64,000 nt of DNA from Sphaerisporangium album (GCF_003323745.1 NZ_QOIL01000022.1:1-64000), one strand, 5' to 3'. Numbered from the stretch's first letter, positions 8,401 to 17,621 are shown. Made by a program: numbers and translations. The notes: generated from the letters alone by a model not told the origin.

Positions 8401-11400
8401 GGCTCAGTCGGCCCTCGCCGGTGTAGTAGTACGTCGTCGTCAGCGCGACACGTGGGTCGGTCACCGTGCGCAGGTGCCCGGTGGAGTCGTACCCGTAGGT
8501 GGCGACAATCGTGGATTTCATCGCCGAGGTTGCGGGGTCGTAGGCCGTGTATGAGATCGACTTGACCAGCCCGGCATAGTCACCCCAGCCGGAGGCGATG
8601 CCCGTTGCCGTGGTGGCGGAGGCGTAGGTGATGTCGAGTGTCTTGCAGCCGGCGACCAGGCTTGCGGAGCAGTCCACTCCTGCGGGAACCGGGGCGAGCA
8701 TGCGGGTCACTCGTCCTTGCCCGTCGAGCTTGTAGGTGGTGGTGTTCTCCTGGCCGGGTTCGTCGACACTGCTGACGACCCATCGGGTCAAGTCAGTAGC
8801 GAAGTTGACGTCGACCCAGTAGTTGCCGCCACCGAAGGAACCGGTGGGGAATTGGGAGGCGGTGCCGTAGGAGAAGACGCCGTTGCCGCCGTACACGGCG
8901 CTGGTGGCCGGCGCGTGTAGCGGCGGGCTGTCCTTCGCCGACGCGAAATAGTTACCGTCGAAGGAGTAGTGCCCGGTGGGAGCGAAGTAGGAAGCGATGT
9001 ACGTTGTGGCCGGTGTTACCCGGATCGGTGCGGGGAAGGTGAGCGTCTGCCAGCCTGATTCCGTCTCCTCCGTGAACGTGCCGGTGGCGATCTTCTGACC
9101 TGACGCGGTCCACAGGTTGCCGATGTGGGTTCCGGTGTTGCCCGGCCCCTTGTAGAAGCGTACGCCGGTGATGAATCCGGGCTGGTCGGCGGTGAACTTC
9201 ACGCCTAACTCGACCGGGTCGGGGTCGGTGGAGGCCACGGTTCCCGGGGTGGCGGCCACGCCGAACAGGCTGGTGGTGCTCACGGTCGACAGGGCGGGAT
9301 CGGGTGCGCCCTGGTTGGGCACGAACTCCACATCCACCCAGTAGTTGCCGCCGCGGAAACTCCCGGACGGGAACGTGGAGGCCGTCCCGTAGCCGTAGAC
9401 GCCGTTGCCGCCGTACACCTCTGTGGTGGCGGGGGCGTGCAGCGGCGGGCTGTCGGTGGCCGTGGCGAAGAAGTTGTCGTCGAAGGAGTAGTGCCCGGCC
9501 GGGGCGAAGTAGGACGCCACATAGGTCGTGCCAGGACTAACTTGAACCGGTGCGGTGAAGGTGAGTGTCTGCCATCCCGATGCGGTTTCGCCGGTGAACG
9601 TCCCGGTGGCGAGGTTCTGCCCGGAGGTGGTCCACAAGTTCCCGATGTGCGTCCCGGTGTTGCCCGGCCCCTTGTAGAAACGCACCCCTGTGATGAGTCC
9701 TGGCTGGTCGGCGGTGAACTTCACCCCGATCTCCAGCGGGTCGGGCTCGTTGACCGACGCGACCGCCGGAGCCGCCGTGGCGGCGAAAAGGTGTGCGGGG
9801 GCGGTCGGGGCCACCGCGGCTGCCTTGAAGACGGTTTTGACCCCGGTGGCGTCGGTGTGGGTGAACTGGGTAGGTGAGTCCTTGACCACCGTGGATCCGT
9901 CGGTGGCGTCGGAGACGCCCTGGTAGGTGCCGTCGGCCTGCTTGGTGTAGGTGAGCTGAGATCCGTCAGGACCCGTGAAGAGCACGTACCCCTTGTCGGT
10001 GTGGTCTTCGAACTGGCTGCCGGCGACGGTCGAGCTGCCGGTGGGGAAGGAGGCGGTCCAGCCGGGCCCGAACACCCCGCCTGCGCCGGTGACAGTGGCG
10101 GGGGCCAGGGTGGTGTGGCCCCTGGATACCGACAGTTCGAACGCACTGACATCTGTCGCGCCGACTGAGTAGTCACCGGTGAGCAGGGCGGCGGTCCCGG
10201 GTCCGAGAGGCGTGGTCGCGTAGGAGGCGCCGAAGGCGGTCCGTTCCAGGGTGAAGCCGACCGCATCGGAGCAGTTGTCGGCAGTGCCGCTGGTGAAGCA
10301 GGCCCGCAGCGCGACGGGGCCGTCGCCACGGCCGGCAGTCCGCATGGTGTGAGCGACGTCCCAGTACAGCTCCGCGAACGGCTGGCTAGTGTCAGTCCGA
10401 GTCACGGGCCAGCCGGTGATCGGGGTGGGCGAGCCCGGTACGGTCACATCAGTGGCGGGAACAGCGGACCAGGTGGCGTCGGTCTTGACGTCCGCCTTGT
10501 ATTCGTAGCGCACCCCGGTGCGGTCGGGGGCCGCCTTGGCTGCCAGGGCGATCGCGGCCTGGGTGCGGTCCTCGTCTAGCGGCTTGGTGACCTGACCGAC
10601 TCCCGCGCCGAAGCTGTAGGCGGTAACCGTCGAGGTGCGCAGCGCCATGTCGCGGGTCTTGACGTACAGGGTGTGCCAGCCCTGTGTGGGGTCGATGCTG
10701 ATGGTCAGCGGGTCGCCGCCGCCGTCATTGTCCGCGGCCAGGTTCGGCGCGGACGGGTCGTCCAGGCCCCAGTAGTAGCCCGAGCCGTCGGCGGAGGTGG
10801 TGTCCAGGGTGGCGGTCACCGGCTGGGTCTGCTTGGCCGACCAGACGTTCGCCGGATAGGACGGCAAGCTCACGGTCGGGGCGGTCGGGTCGGTCACATC
10901 GACGGTGAAGCTCTTCAGCGCCGACCAGGAACGGGAGTAGTCGGTGCCGTCGAACCCGCGCGCTCGCCACTGGTAGTGCTTGCCGTCGGCGAGCTTGCCC
11001 GCCGGGACCTGGATCTTGCCGAGCTCTCCCTGCTGGAGGCCGGTCACCGCGCCTGACCAGACCGTGCCGGTGCCTTCGGCGGGGTAGGCGGGATCGCGCA
11101 GGATCTCGAAGTCGATCCGCTCGGTGTCCCATTCGCCGTCGCCGACCAGGCCGGCCAGGGTCGGGGTCAGCGAGGTGACGTAGGTGCCGCCGTTGGTACC
11201 GCCCGCGCTGGGTGTGATGGACAGGGCTGAGGGCACGGTCGGGTAGGAGTTCCACTCGACGGTGATCTTCGGCCCGGCCATGCCGGCGGTGTTCTCCGAG
11301 GAGCGAAACATCCGCCAGTTGGTGGCATCGGACTCGTTCACCGCCCTGATCTGCAGACCGTAGTTCGCTGTGCCGTCCGACCACGCCTGCACGATGTCCT

Positions 11401-12718
11401 CGATCGAGAACAGCATCGTACTCTCGGCGCAGTCCGGATCGCCGTAGGCGTTGGTGTTGGTGACCGCGCCGGTCGTCGTCGTGGACGGTTGCGCCGCCAG
11501 GGTCAGCGTCGAGGACTGCCACGCCGAGGTGACCCGGCGCACCTGCACACCCGAACCCACGCTGCTGCCGCAGGCGTTGGACTTGTAGTTCGACAGGGTC
11601 AGATCCGCATTCAGGATGTGCTTGCGGGTCAGCCCGTTCAGCCCGAACTGCAGGTAGGTGCGCGCGGTCTTGGCGCCGGAGCCGAACTTGCCCGCGTGCA
11701 ACCAGGTACCGCCGGTCTGCGAACTGGGGTAGTCAGTGGAGACGAAGGTGTCGGTCTGCAGGGTCAGGTTCATCCACGGGTCCACCGTGACCGGGAACTG
11801 CACGGCCGGGTCGGACAGGAACGCGGCATCCGGCTTGAGGACGAACGCAGGTCCGTCCGGGCCGTTGACGATCTCGGAGGCCACTTCGGCGCGCTTGCCC
11901 TGGTCGGGGGACTCCTCGGCGGCGGCGTCCCACATCTGCGGCGCGGGAGCGGCGGCGATCACCTTGCCGGAGGAATCGTCGGCAAGCTGCAGACCATGGT
12001 CGGCACGCTGGCCGAACTTCATCCCGGACAGCTCGATCGGCAGCTTGATCTCCACCGGGCCGGTGGGCCGCTCACGGAAGACCACGAAATGCACGAAACC
12101 ACGGGCCTGTGCCTGGACGACCAAATCAGCGCCTGGCGCGACATCACGCCACGTCATGGTGCTGCCGGAAACCTCCGGCCTGCCCAACTGGCCGGCCCAC
12201 TTCAAGCCGAAGCGGCGAACCTTACCTTTACGCTTGCCGTTCACCTTCACCGTGGTGTCATCAGCGATCGAGGCGAAGGCACCAGAACCGTCCGCGCTGA
12301 AATCGATGTCGGCGACGGCTGCCTTGGGAACCAGGCGGTTACCGTCCTGAACTAGCGTGGTGTCGACCGGAGCCCAGCCATCCCCGCGTTTCACGCGGAT
12401 AGGCCCGGAGTTGATCTCCGTTGTCACGGTCCCATCGGGATTGATCCAGGACGTGGACTCCTCGGTGCGCTCGGAGGTGACCTCCACGCGGGAGTTCTGC
12501 AGACGAGCGGCCAACCCGGCCGACGTCATGTCGGGGCGCTCGGTGACATGCTCTTGTGTAGAGGTCGCCTTGGCCGCAGCCACCGCAGCGGCGCGAGCCT
12601 TGTCTGCAGCCAACGCTTCGGGAGCGCCTGCGATCGTGGTGACCGCCACCGCCATGACCGTGCCGACTGCGATTGTCCGGGTTCGCCATGGCCTGATATT
12701 GAGCCGCGAGAAGAGCAT
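5465..12718 (-). CDS. Secreted RHS/YD-repeat polymorphic toxin
   Basis: 2417 aa. The start is the ATG at 12718 with GGAG five bases upstream. The longer frame to 12802 would overlap the promoter repeats. Residues 1-37 form a signal peptide (RPWRTRTIAVGTVMAVAV, cut after ALA). A DNRLRE-like domain follows (about 11250-11760), then Fn3-like segments, two tandem DUF4082-like domains (about 8790-9780), a long YD-repeat shell and the RHS core (VRLYNPITGRFLQVDP). After DLDG (about 5862) comes an AT-rich tip of about 130 residues: CGWICE, two hydrophobic stretches and a basic, aromatic end. RHS shells encapsulate and deliver C-terminal toxins. The tip matches no toxin I recognise; its look suggests membrane action. 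A membrane immunity candidate follows downstream, and a SARP gene diverges upstream. Confidence 0.92.
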   Translation of the reverse strand: MLFSRLNIRPWRTRTIAVGTVMAVAVTTIAGAPEALAADKARAAAVAAAKATSTQEHVTERPDMTSAGLAARLQNSRVEVTSERTEESTSWINPDGTVTTEINSGPIRVKRGDGWAPVDTTLVQDGNRLVPKAAVADIDFSADGSGAFASIADDTTVKVNGKRKGKVRRFGLKWAGQLGRPEVSGSTMTWRDVAPGADLVVQAQARGFVHFVVFRERPTGPVEIKLPIELSGMKFGQRADHGLQLADDSSGKVIAAAPAPQMWDAAAEESPDQGKRAEVASEIVNGPDGPAFVLKPDAAFLSDPAVQFPVTVDPWMNLTLQTDTFVSTDYPSSQTGGTWLHAGKFGSGAKTARTYLQFGLNGLTRKHILNADLTLSNYKSNACGSSVGSGVQVRRVTSAWQSSTLTLAAQPSTTTTGAVTNTNAYGDPDCAESTMLFSIEDIVQAWSDGTANYGLQIRAVNESDATNWRMFRSSENTAGMAGPKITVEWNSYPTVPSALSITPSAGGTNGGTYVTSLTPTLAGLVGDGEWDTERIDFEILRDPAYPAEGTGTVWSGAVTGLQQGELGKIQVPAGKLADGKHYQWRARGFDGTDYSRSWSALKSFTVDVTDPTAPTVSLPSYPANVWSAKQTQPVTATLDTTSADGSGYYWGLDDPSAPNLAADNDGGGDPLTISIDPTQGWHTLYVKTRDMALRTSTVTAYSFGAGVGQVTKPLDEDRTQAAIALAAKAAPDRTGVRYEYKADVKTDATWSAVPATDVTVPGSPTPITGWPVTRTDTSQPFAELYWDVAHTMRTAGRGDGPVALRACFTSGTADNCSDAVGFTLERTAFGASYATTPLGPGTAALLTGDYSVGATDVSAFELSVSRGHTTLAPATVTGAGGVFGPGWTASFPTGSSTVAGSQFEDHTDKGYVLFTGPDGSQLTYTKQADGTYQGVSDATDGSTVVKDSPTQFTHTDATGVKTVFKAAAVAPTAPAHLFAATAAPAVASVNEPDPLEIGVKFTADQPGLITGVRFYKGPGNTGTHIGNLWTTSGQNLATGTFTGETASGWQTLTFTAPVQVSPGTTYVASYFAPAGHYSFDDNFFATATDSPPLHAPATTEVYGGNGVYGYGTASTFPSGSFRGGNYWVDVEFVPNQGAPDPALSTVSTTSLFGVAATPGTVASTDPDPVELGVKFTADQPGFITGVRFYKGPGNTGTHIGNLWTASGQKIATGTFTEETESGWQTLTFPAPIRVTPATTYIASYFAPTGHYSFDGNYFASAKDSPPLHAPATSAVYGGNGVFSYGTASQFPTGSFGGGNYWVDVNFATDLTRWVVSSVDEPGQENTTTYKLDGQGRVTRMLAPVPAGVDCSASLVAGCKTLDITYASATTATGIASGWGDYAGLVKSISYTAYDPATSAMKSTIVATYGYDSTGHLRTVTDPRVALTTTYYYTGEGRLSQVTPPGLAPWRMEYDTTGRIAHVTRTSPQGELTQAIAYNLPIGGTGAPIDLTSTQTTKWAQATDLPRVGAAVFPASKVPDRAGDGSYQPTAPDFEYSQLTYMDVNGRAVNAAVYGAGAWQVSASRYDDYGNIVWEIGPGNRAQALAPTADTDSYAAGRTTSAERADLLATVTAYDDYGNVVTTDGPTHRVALASGTVVSARQHTAYTYDEGLPSNNLALGLVTTTKTSPRVVDATAGLTAADTRTLKTGYAPIVSGDPSGWDLAQPTSQTTLVPGGTDIVQRVRYDDAGRQIERWMPSSAGSDAGTTITTYYTSSANSVAACGNKPEWAGLVCRTAPAAQPTGQSLPVTTTRYGYFGGATTVTEDTGSVVRTSTSTYDGAGRVTNTSLSVTPASAGGTAVPDVTYTYNPATGLQTAVTAGGASVSTAYDTLGRVTSTTDADGNVSTTGYDAAGRVLTVNDGKGTYTYTYDGTDATGKAERRGLVTSVNTGGAGTFTGAYTADGALAQQNLPGGLTASSSYDNSGRNIALTYAKAGAKWLNFSAVPDADGRIVQMVSAQGSMQEYTYDGAGRLTKVADTWGTQCTTRIYGFDSDTNRTSLTAYPADADGLCSTSTTPVSQTYGYDRADRITTSGYTYDAFGRTTQVPAAHVSGSGNVTVGYFASDMVASLTQGSQSSTFNLDPAGRIRSMTTTGGPRPGTVTNHYAGGSDSPAWITEANGTWTRNVTGLSGLGAIQTSGGITTLQLANLHGDVVATCDSGTGATGIQAYFEQTEYGSARPDTTNPTRYSWLGTAQRSFDTLAGFALMGVRLYNPITGRFLQVDPVIGGNANAYEYCGADPINCRDLDGKRSCGWICEGVAWLAGKALGVACAVSGLAFILCNGAMAGIVEVGKYIYMRSDGSQGGIKTGGLLSSFFKGFLLGAVSSTVVVKVVKFFNLKIRTFIYKYLAKYIPRKAWMYIDDFIYNLGQRLYNGTHRPW
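8790..9780 (-). repeat. Tandem DUF4082-like domain duplication within the RHS gene
   Basis: Two in-frame copies of about 480 bases each encode near-identical domains containing VKFTADQPG, ITGVRFYKGPGNTGTHIGNL and, later, GNYWVDV. These domains are beta-rich and often found in secreted or sugar-associated proteins. The high similarity indicates recent duplication or gene conversion. Confidence 0.8.
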
Positions 12719-12758
12719 CTGCACTCCGTGCGTAGCTGGGCAAGGGCATACGAACAGC

Positions 12759-12802
12759 ACGGTAATGATCACAGGCACATCGAAGGCACATTGAAGGCAC
12801 AT
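12759..12802 (-). promoter_or_regulatory. Candidate SARP-binding promoter of the RHS gene
   Basis: On the minus strand, three copies of ATGTGCCT occur with starts exactly 11 bases apart (plus-strand AGGCACAT at 12773, 12784 and 12795). Exactly 8 bases after the last copy comes TACCGT (12764-12759), a -10-like hexamer. SARP activators such as DnrI and ActII-ORF4 bind heptamer-type direct repeats at 11-bp spacing placed 8 bp from the -10. The RHS start codon lies about 40 bases further. A SARP gene starts about 125 bases away on the other strand. Confidence 0.75.
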
Positions 12803-12926
12803 CAGCGACGCCCCTTCGGGGCCGCACTGCCGGAATCATCCCTATTTACTGGGATTCACAGCATCCCTTAAGGTTTACGCGAGAGATCAACGAACCTTGA
12901 CGTGGACCCTTTCCCTCAGGAGAGCC

Positions 12927-13715
12927 ATGCAGTTTGAGGTGCTTGGACCGATCCTGGTGCGAGACGACGAGGCCGAGATACTGCAGATCGCACAAGGGCT
13001 GCCTCAGGTTCTGCTCGCGCTGCTGTTGCTCAAGGCCAACCTGCCGATCCCCGCCGATCGTCTGATCGACTGGCTCTGGCACGGCAAACCCCCGAAGTCC
13101 GCAAGGAGCAATCTCAAGACCTACGTGGCGCTGCTCCGAGCCGCGCTGACGCCGGGCAGCCTCCCTGTCCGCACCGCCGGAAACGGCTATCTTCTCGTCA
13201 TGGAGCCGGACAGTCTGGATGCCACGATCTTCGGCCGTCTAGCCGCAGGTGGGAGGCAAGCCGTCCGTGATCACGATCTGGTCGGCGCGAGCCGGCTGTT
13301 CGAGCGGGCGCTGAGCATGTGGCAGGGGGAGGCACTCCATGGACTCGACCTCAGAGGAGAACTGGCGAACTGGGCTCATCGCCTCGAGGACGAGCGCCTG
13401 AGCGTGTCGGAGGATCTCGTTGACGTCAAGCTGGCGCTCGGCCGCCATAACGACACCATCGGTGATCTGCTGTCCCACACCGCCAGGCATCCCCTACGAG
13501 AGCGCGGCCATGCCCAGCTGATGTTGGCGCTTTACCGTTCCGGACGCCAATCTGAGGCCCTGGACACCTATCACCGGCTGAGCCACACTCTCGTCGGCCA
13601 GACCGGGGTCAAACCCGGACTCCACGTGCGGGAACTTCACGCCAAGATCCTCAACGCGCATCCCTCCCTCGCCCATGGGCCCCTCGAAACCTCGATGTCA
13701 GGCTTCCATACGTGA
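12927..13715 (+). CDS. SARP-family transcriptional activator
   Basis: 262 aa from the ATG at 12927 (AGGAGA just upstream; a start ten codons earlier lacks one). The N-terminal 95 residues are an OmpR-type winged helix (QFEVLGPILV, then LLALLLLKANLPIPADRLID and a typical NLKTYVALLRAAL). The remainder is a bacterial transcriptional activation (BTAD) TPR domain ending in HVRELHAKIL. Length and layout fit small SARPs such as DnrI and RedD, without the NB-ARC part of AfsR. SARPs normally activate antibiotic clusters, but here the adjacent divergent gene is an RHS toxin whose promoter carries 11-bp direct repeats, so I infer that it activates that toxin. It converges on hrpA with 24 bases between stops. 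Confidence 0.9.
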   Translation: MQFEVLGPILVRDDEAEILQIAQGLPQVLLALLLLKANLPIPADRLIDWLWHGKPPKSARSNLKTYVALLRAALTPGSLPVRTAGNGYLLVMEPDSLDATIFGRLAAGGRQAVRDHDLVGASRLFERALSMWQGEALHGLDLRGELANWAHRLEDERLSVSEDLVDVKLALGRHNDTIGDLLSHTARHPLRERGHAQLMLALYRSGRQSEALDTYHRLSHTLVGQTGVKPGLHVRELHAKILNAHPSLAHGPLETSMSGFHT

Positions 13716-13739
13716 CCGCAGGGGCGCGGCCGGGCGCGG

Positions 13740-16700
13740 TCAGGGGGTGAGGCGTTCCATGGCCTTGCGGATGCGTTTGTCGCTCACGGGGTACGGGGTG
13801 CCGAGGGTCTGGGCGAAGTAGCTGACGCGTAGTTCCTCCAGCATCCAGCGGATCTCCAGCACCGCGTCCTCGGAGTGGCGGGGCTCGGGGAGGGTGGCGA
13901 GGAGGTTCTCGTACTCCAGGCGGATCTCGTCGAGCTTGAGCATGCGCTCGTGGTCGCGGTAGGGGTCGTCGGGGAGCTTCTCCAGGCGGCGCTCGACGGC
14001 TCGCAGGTAGCGCTGGAGGTCGGGCAGGCGGCGGTACCCGGTCTCGGTGACGAAGCCGGGGAAGACGAGCGTGGACAGATGTTCGTCGATCTCTTCCAGC
14101 GCGTCGGCGGGGCTCTTCATCGTGGCCAGGGTCGCGCGTACGCCCTGCCAGACCACCAGGATCCGCTCGACGCGGGACACGGCCTCGGCGCTCGTGTCGT
14201 ACAGCTCCGCCCGTACGTGGTCGTGCACGCGGCGGAAGTCGGCGGGCGTCCAGGCGGGGCCGCCCGCGTCGGCGATGAGCTTGTCCGCCGCGGCCGTCAC
14301 GCAGTCCTCGAAGAGGTCGGCGGCGTCGCGGTGGGGGCTGTGACTGAGGGCGAGCTTCTGCTGGGTGGTGAGCCCGCGCAGGATCGCCTTGGCGGGCGAG
14401 GTCACGTTGAGCAGGACGAGCCGGCGCATGCCCTTCCACATGGCGGCGCGCTGCTCGGACTCGGTCTCGAAGACGCGGATCGCGACCGAGGCCCCCTCGT
14501 CCACCAGCGCGGGGTACGCCTTGACGCGGCCTTGCTCGAACAGCTTGGGCAGGTCGCCGAAATTCCACGCGCGCAGGCCCGAGCGTTCCAGCTCCTCGCC
14601 GGCGCGCGAGAGCGTGGCGCGCACCTTGGGGGCGAGGCGGCGTTTCAGCGCCTCCAGGTCCTTGTCCTCGCCGACCGTGCGCCTGCGCTCGTCCACGACG
14701 CGGTAGGTGACGCGCAGGTGGTCGGGCAGGCGCGCCGGGTCGAAGGACTCGGGCGGGACGCGGACGCCGGTGAGCCGGGACAGCTCGCGGGACACGGCCT
14801 CGGCGACCGGCTCCTTGCCGGGCGTGACGTGCTCCAGGACGGACCGGGCGTAGTTGGGGGCCGGGACGAAGTTGCGGCGCAGCGGCTTGGGCAGCGAGCG
14901 GATCATCTCGGTGACGAGCTCCTCGCGCAGGCCGGGGACCTGCCAGTCGAAGCCGTCGCCCTCGAACTGGTTGAGCACCTGCAGCGGGATGTGGACGGTC
15001 ACGCCGTCGGCGTCCGCGCCCGGCTCGAACTGGTAGGTGAGGCGCATGCGCTGGCCGAGGTGCCGCCAGGCGTCCGGGTACGCCTGTTGCAGGTCGCCGG
15101 CGTCGGTGCCCGCGTTGATGAGCATGTCGGCGGTGAACGTGAGCAGCGCGGGGTCGTCCTGCCGCTTGCGCTTCCACCAGGTGTCGAAGTGGGCGCCGGA
15201 GACGACGTCGTCGGGGACGCGCTTGTCGTAGAAGTCGAACAGCGTCTCGTCGTCGACCAGGATGTCGCGCCGGCGGGCGCGGGTCTCCAGCTCCTCCACC
15301 TCGGACAGCAGCCGCCGGTTCTCCTTCAGGAAGCGGTGGTTGGTCTCCCAGTCGCCCTCCACCAGGGCGTGGCGGATGAACAGGTCGCGGGACAGCTCCG
15401 GGTCGATGCGCCCGTAGGTGACCTTGCGGTCCACGACGATCGGCACCCCGTACAGCGTGACCTTCTCGTACGCCATGACGGCGCCCTGGTTCTTCTCCCA
15501 GTGCGGCTCGCTGTAGGTGCGCTTGACGAGGTGCCCCGCGAGCGGTTCGATCCACTGCGGCTCGATCTTGGCGACGACGCGCGCCCACAGGCGTGAGGTC
15601 TCGACGAGCTCGCCGGCCATGACCCAGCGGGGCTGCTTCCTGAACAGCCCGGAGCCGGGGAAGATGGCGAACCGGGCGTTGCGGGCCCCGATGTACTCCC
15701 GCATGGCGCGGCGGCGCGAGCCCTCCTCGTTCTTCTCGACGTCCATCACGCCGATGTGCGACAGCATGCCCGCGAGCAGCGAGACGTGGATCGGATACGC
15801 CTCGGCGCGCGTGGAGTTGAGCGTGATGCCCATGCCCGTGGCGACCTGCCGGAGCTGACTGTAGATGTCCTGCCACTCGCGGACGCGCAGGTAGTTGAGG
15901 TAGTCGGCCTTGCACATGCGCCGGAACTGGCCGGAGGACAGCTCCTTCTGCTGCTCGCGCAGGTAGTCCCACATCTTCAGGTAGGTGAGGAAGTCGGATT
16001 CCTTGTCGGCGAAGCGCGCGTGCTTCTGGTCGGCCTGGGCCTGCTTGTCGGCGGGCCGCTCGCGCGGGTCCTGGATGGACATCGCGGCGGCGATGACCAT
16101 CACCTCGTCGGCGCAGCCGTTGGCGTCGGCGGCCAGCACCATGCGGGCCAGCCGCGGGTCGACGGGGAGCTGGGCGAGCTTGCCGCCGATGGGCGTGAGC
16201 CGCCGGTCGTCGTCGAAGGCGCCGAGCTCGTGCAGCAGGTTGACGCCGTCCTTCACCTGCCGCTGGTCGGGCGGCTCGACGAACGGGAAGGCCGAGATGT
16301 CGCCGAGGCCGAGCGTGGTCATCTGGAGGATGACCGAGGCGAGGTTGGTGCGCAGGATCTCGGGGTCGGTGAACTCCGGCCGCCCGGCGAAGTCCTCCTC
16401 GGCGTAGAGGCGGATGCACACGCCGTCGGATGTGCGGCCGCAGCGGCCCTTGCGCTGGTTGGCCGACGCCTGCGACACGGGCTCGATGGGCAGGCGCTGG
16501 ACCTTGAGCCGGTGGCTGTAGCGGGAGATGCGGGCGAAGCCGGGGTCGATGACGTACTTGATGCCCGGGACGGTCAGCGAGGTCTCGGCGACGTTGGTGG
16601 ACAGGACGATCCTGCGGCCGCGGTGGGCCTGGAAGACGCGGTGCTGCTCGCCCGCCGACAGCCGCGCGTACAGCGGCAGGACCTCCTCCTGGCGGCCCTT

Positions 16701-17621
16701 CAGGGCCTCGGCGGTGTCGCGGATCTCGCGCTCGCCGCTGAGGAAGACCAGGATGTCTCCGGGCCCCTCGGCGCACAGCTCGTCCACGGCGTCGACGATC
16801 GCCTGGGCCTGGTCCTCCTGCTCGTCGGTGATCGGCCGGTAGCGGACCTCGACGGGGTACGTGCGGCCGGAGACCTCGACGATCGGGGCGTCGCCGAAGT
16901 GGCGGGAGAAGCGCTCGGGGTCGATGGTGGCCGAGGTGATGATCACCTTGAGGTCGGGACGCCGGGGCAGGAGCTGCTTGAGGTAGCCGAGGATGAAGTC
17001 GATGTTGAGGCTGCGCTCGTGGGCCTCGTCGATGATCAGGGTGTCGTAGCGGGACAGCAGGCGGTCGCGCTGCATCTCGGCCAGCAGGATGCCGTCGGTC
17101 ATCAGCTTGACGAGCGTGTCGTCGCCGGAGTGGTCGGTGAAGCGCACCTTGTAGCCGACGGCGCCGCCGAGCGGGATGCCGAGCTCCTCGGCGATGCGCT
17201 CGGCAACCGTGCGGGCGGCGATCCTGCGCGGCTGGGTGTGGCCGATCTGGCCCTTGACGCCCCGGCCCAGCTCCAGGCAGATCTTGGGGATCTGCGTGGT
17301 CTTGCCCGACCCGGTCTCGCCGGCGACGATGACCACCTGGTGGTCGCGCACCGCTTCGAGGATGTCGTTCCTGCGGGCGCTGACCGGCAGGTTCTCGGGA
17401 TAGGTGAGGCGGGGAACGAGGGCCCGCCGCGCCTCCACCCGGGCCTCGGCGGCCTCGATCTGGCCGGCCACCTGGTCGGCGATGGCCCGTAGCGCCTTGT
17501 GGTCGCGCACCTTGCGCGCGCCGTCGATGCGGCGGCGCAGCCTGATCTCATCGCGCAGCATCAGCGCGGGCAGGCGGTCGCGCAGGCCGGTCAGGGGCGA
17601 TGTCACCGAAGAAGATCCCAT
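13740..17621 (-). CDS. hrpA: ATP-dependent RNA helicase HrpA
   Basis: 1293 aa, the usual length for bacterial HrpA (DEAH-box RNA helicase acting on mRNA and stalled ribosomes). Visible motifs are Walker A GETGSGKTTQ (about 101-110), DEAH (about 198-201), SATIDPERF, the helicase C-terminal motif QRKGRCGRTSDG, then the HA2/OB region and the long C-terminal DUF3418-like domain. The ATG start has a weak GGGAAAG upstream. The gene stands alone, converging with the SARP gene. Nothing unusual is seen. The long open frames on the opposite strand are high-GC shadows. Confidence 0.96.
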   Translation of the reverse strand: MGSSSVTSPLTGLRDRLPALMLRDEIRLRRRIDGARKVRDHKALRAIADQVAGQIEAAEARVEARRALVPRLTYPENLPVSARRNDILEAVRDHQVVIVAGETGSGKTTQIPKICLELGRGVKGQIGHTQPRRIAARTVAERIAEELGIPLGGAVGYKVRFTDHSGDDTLVKLMTDGILLAEMQRDRLLSRYDTLIIDEAHERSLNIDFILGYLKQLLPRRPDLKVIITSATIDPERFSRHFGDAPIVEVSGRTYPVEVRYRPITDEQEDQAQAIVDAVDELCAEGPGDILVFLSGEREIRDTAEALKGRQEEVLPLYARLSAGEQHRVFQAHRGRRIVLSTNVAETSLTVPGIKYVIDPGFARISRYSHRLKVQRLPIEPVSQASANQRKGRCGRTSDGVCIRLYAEEDFAGRPEFTDPEILRTNLASVILQMTTLGLGDISAFPFVEPPDQRQVKDGVNLLHELGAFDDDRRLTPIGGKLAQLPVDPRLARMVLAADANGCADEVMVIAAAMSIQDPRERPADKQAQADQKHARFADKESDFLTYLKMWDYLREQQKELSSGQFRRMCKADYLNYLRVREWQDIYSQLRQVATGMGITLNSTRAEAYPIHVSLLAGMLSHIGVMDVEKNEEGSRRRAMREYIGARNARFAIFPGSGLFRKQPRWVMAGELVETSRLWARVVAKIEPQWIEPLAGHLVKRTYSEPHWEKNQGAVMAYEKVTLYGVPIVVDRKVTYGRIDPELSRDLFIRHALVEGDWETNHRFLKENRRLLSEVEELETRARRRDILVDDETLFDFYDKRVPDDVVSGAHFDTWWKRKRQDDPALLTFTADMLINAGTDAGDLQQAYPDAWRHLGQRMRLTYQFEPGADADGVTVHIPLQVLNQFEGDGFDWQVPGLREELVTEMIRSLPKPLRRNFVPAPNYARSVLEHVTPGKEPVAEAVSRELSRLTGVRVPPESFDPARLPDHLRVTYRVVDERRRTVGEDKDLEALKRRLAPKVRATLSRAGEELERSGLRAWNFGDLPKLFEQGRVKAYPALVDEGASVAIRVFETESEQRAAMWKGMRRLVLLNVTSPAKAILRGLTTQQKLALSHSPHRDAADLFEDCVTAAADKLIADAGGPAWTPADFRRVHDHVRAELYDTSAEAVSRVERILVVWQGVRATLATMKSPADALEEIDEHLSTLVFPGFVTETGYRRLPDLQRYLRAVERRLEKLPDDPYRDHERMLKLDEIRLEYENLLATLPEPRHSEDAVLEIRWMLEELRVSYFAQTLGTPYPVSDKRIRKAMERLTP

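Noticed and set aside
5465-12718. Type VI secretion-linked RHS effector
   Set aside because: No VgrG, PAAR or T6SS gene nearby; an N-terminal signal peptide indicates Sec-type export, normal for Gram-positive RHS proteins.
12719-12802. Longer N-terminus for the RHS protein starting at 12802
   Set aside because: Would cover the 11-bp repeats and -10-like site and place 28 residues before a standard signal peptide; the ATG at 12718 has its own Shine-Dalgarno.
13651-16776. 1041-codon minus-strand open frame overlapping hrpA, and 573-codon plus-strand frame at 13875-15596
   Set aside because: Shadows in other frames of the hrpA gene; Arg/Pro/Ala-rich with no domain signals.
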